Below are positions 5,770 to 6,413 of a stretch of 6,413 bases of DNA, in pieces; position 1 is the stretch's first letter, and the number at the start of each line of letters is the position of its first letter. The notes under the pieces were generated by a model. It searched no databases. It saw only the letters and a list, made by a program, of their open reading frames with translations, and had not been told where the DNA came from. The DNA is from Alphaproteobacteria bacterium (GTDB lineage Bacteria > Pseudomonadota > Alphaproteobacteria > Rhizobiales > Rhizobiaceae), in contig JAFKFE010000363.1 of assembly GCA_017308345.1 (NCBI GenBank), positions 1-6,413 of the forward strand, written 5' to 3'. A program made the position numbers and the translations under genes.

Positions 5770-6413
5770 TTGACTGACTACATCGTGGTGGGCGCCGGAT
5801 CCGCTGGGTGCGTGGTGGCAAGCCGCCTTTCGGAGAACCCGCTTGCCAGCGTGGTCCTGCTGGAAGCAGGCGGACGCGACACAAGCCCCTTCATCCATAT
5901 GCCGGCCGGGTATTTCCGGCTTATGCAGACGTTGCAGGTCGATTGGGGTTACAAAACCGAGCCTCATCCGCACATGAACGATCGCGTGTCCATCTTTCCC
6001 CGGGGAAAGGTGCTTGGCGGCTCGAGCGCCGTCAACGGAATGCTGTTTTCCCGTGGCAATCGAAACGATTTCGACAACTGGGCCCAGATGGGCAACCGCG
6101 GCTGGTCCCACGATGACGTGTTGCCCTACTTCAAGAAGGCCGAGGGCTGGATCGAAGGCGAAAGCGAATATCACGGTGCCGGCGGGCCGTGGCTGACCAG
6201 CCACATGAACACCCTCAACCCGCTGAGCAAGGCATGGCTGGAGGCGGGCCTGCAGGCCGGCTACCCGAGGAACGAGGACTTCAACGGCGTCACGCAGGAA
6301 GGATTCGGCCGGCTGGATGTGAACATTGGCAATGGTCGCCGATCCAGCTCGGCATCGACCTATCTTGCCGATGCGGGTAAGCGACGGAACCTGCGGATCG
6401 TCACCGGGGCTCA
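5770..6413 (+). CDS. GMC family FAD-dependent oxidoreductase, choline/alcohol dehydrogenase-like (3' part outside window)
   Basis: The first 214 residues of a GMC (glucose-methanol-choline) flavoprotein, cut by the right edge; the family is usually about 530-560 residues. These enzymes oxidise alcohols to aldehydes using FAD. Seen: FAD Rossmann motif YIVVGAGSAGCVVASRL (4-20) followed by LLEAGG (30-35), and GMC signature 1 in PRGKVLGGSSAVNG (77-90), then NDFDNWA (99-105) and STYLADA (196-202). The closest remembered relatives are choline dehydrogenase (BetA) and AlkJ-like alcohol dehydrogenases; substrate cannot be read from this part, and the catalytic His/Asn pair near the C-terminus is out of view. 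I chose TTG at 5770 for its GGGAG site; ATG at 5749 would add seven residues (MCFGRLR). It is divergent from the hydroxyproline-type operon, and the two promoters share a 10-bp sequence, hinting at joint control. Confidence 0.92.
   Translation, partial: MTDYIVVGAGSAGCVVASRLSENPLASVVLLEAGGRDTSPFIHMPAGYFRLMQTLQVDWGYKTEPHPHMNDRVSIFPRGKVLGGSSAVNGMLFSRGNRNDFDNWAQMGNRGWSHDDVLPYFKKAEGWIEGESEYHGAGGPWLTSHMNTLNPLSKAWLEAGLQAGYPRNEDFNGVTQEGFGRLDVNIGNGRRSSSASTYLADAGKRRNLRIVTGA

Noticed and set aside
1..6413. CRISPR array, tRNA, insertion sequence or phage element
   Set aside because: No regularly spaced repeats, cloverleaf-like segments, transposase motifs or terminal inverted repeats were found on either strand.

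Overview
The window is about 6.4 kb of GC-rich DNA. Base composition, gene style and catabolic content suggest a soil or plant-associated proteobacterium, most likely an alphaproteobacterium of the Rhizobiales type. That placement is inference; there is no rRNA or other marker gene to test it.

Layout. Four intact or edge-truncated genes lie head to tail on the minus strand, reading from right to left: a proline racemase/4-hydroxyproline epimerase family protein (4988-4011), an FAD-dependent D-amino-acid dehydrogenase (3539-2241), an aldehyde dehydrogenase resembling alpha-ketoglutarate semialdehyde or succinate semialdehyde dehydrogenase (2203-767), and the N-terminal two thirds or so of a D-isomer-specific 2-hydroxyacid dehydrogenase (724 to the left edge). 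Gaps between the last three are about 40 bp, so they look like one transcription unit. Between epimerase and dehydrogenase is a 471-bp gap holding the wreck of an amino-acid ABC transporter permease (about 3950-3708). A GMC-family flavoprotein oxidoreductase starts at 5770 on the plus strand and runs off the right edge.

Between the epimerase gene and the divergent GMC gene are about 780 bp without a recognisable gene. This stretch holds a candidate promoter for each direction (both with a perfect TTGACA -35), a 21-bp dyad beside each promoter with T-N11-A spacing, a 10-bp sequence shared by the two promoters, and several strong inverted repeats.

How the genes fit together. Epimerase, D-amino-acid dehydrogenase and semialdehyde dehydrogenase are three of the four enzymes of bacterial trans-4-hydroxy-L-proline catabolism: L-Hyp to cis-4-hydroxy-D-proline, then to pyrroline-4-hydroxy-2-carboxylate, then (deaminase, not seen here) to alpha-ketoglutarate semialdehyde, then to alpha-ketoglutarate. 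The missing deaminase and a working transporter should lie outside the window if the pathway is complete. The roles of the 2-hydroxyacid dehydrogenase and GMC enzyme in this setting are unclear. The system is not wholly new; the unusual parts are the decayed permease inside the operon, the added oxidoreductases and the dyad-rich divergent control region.
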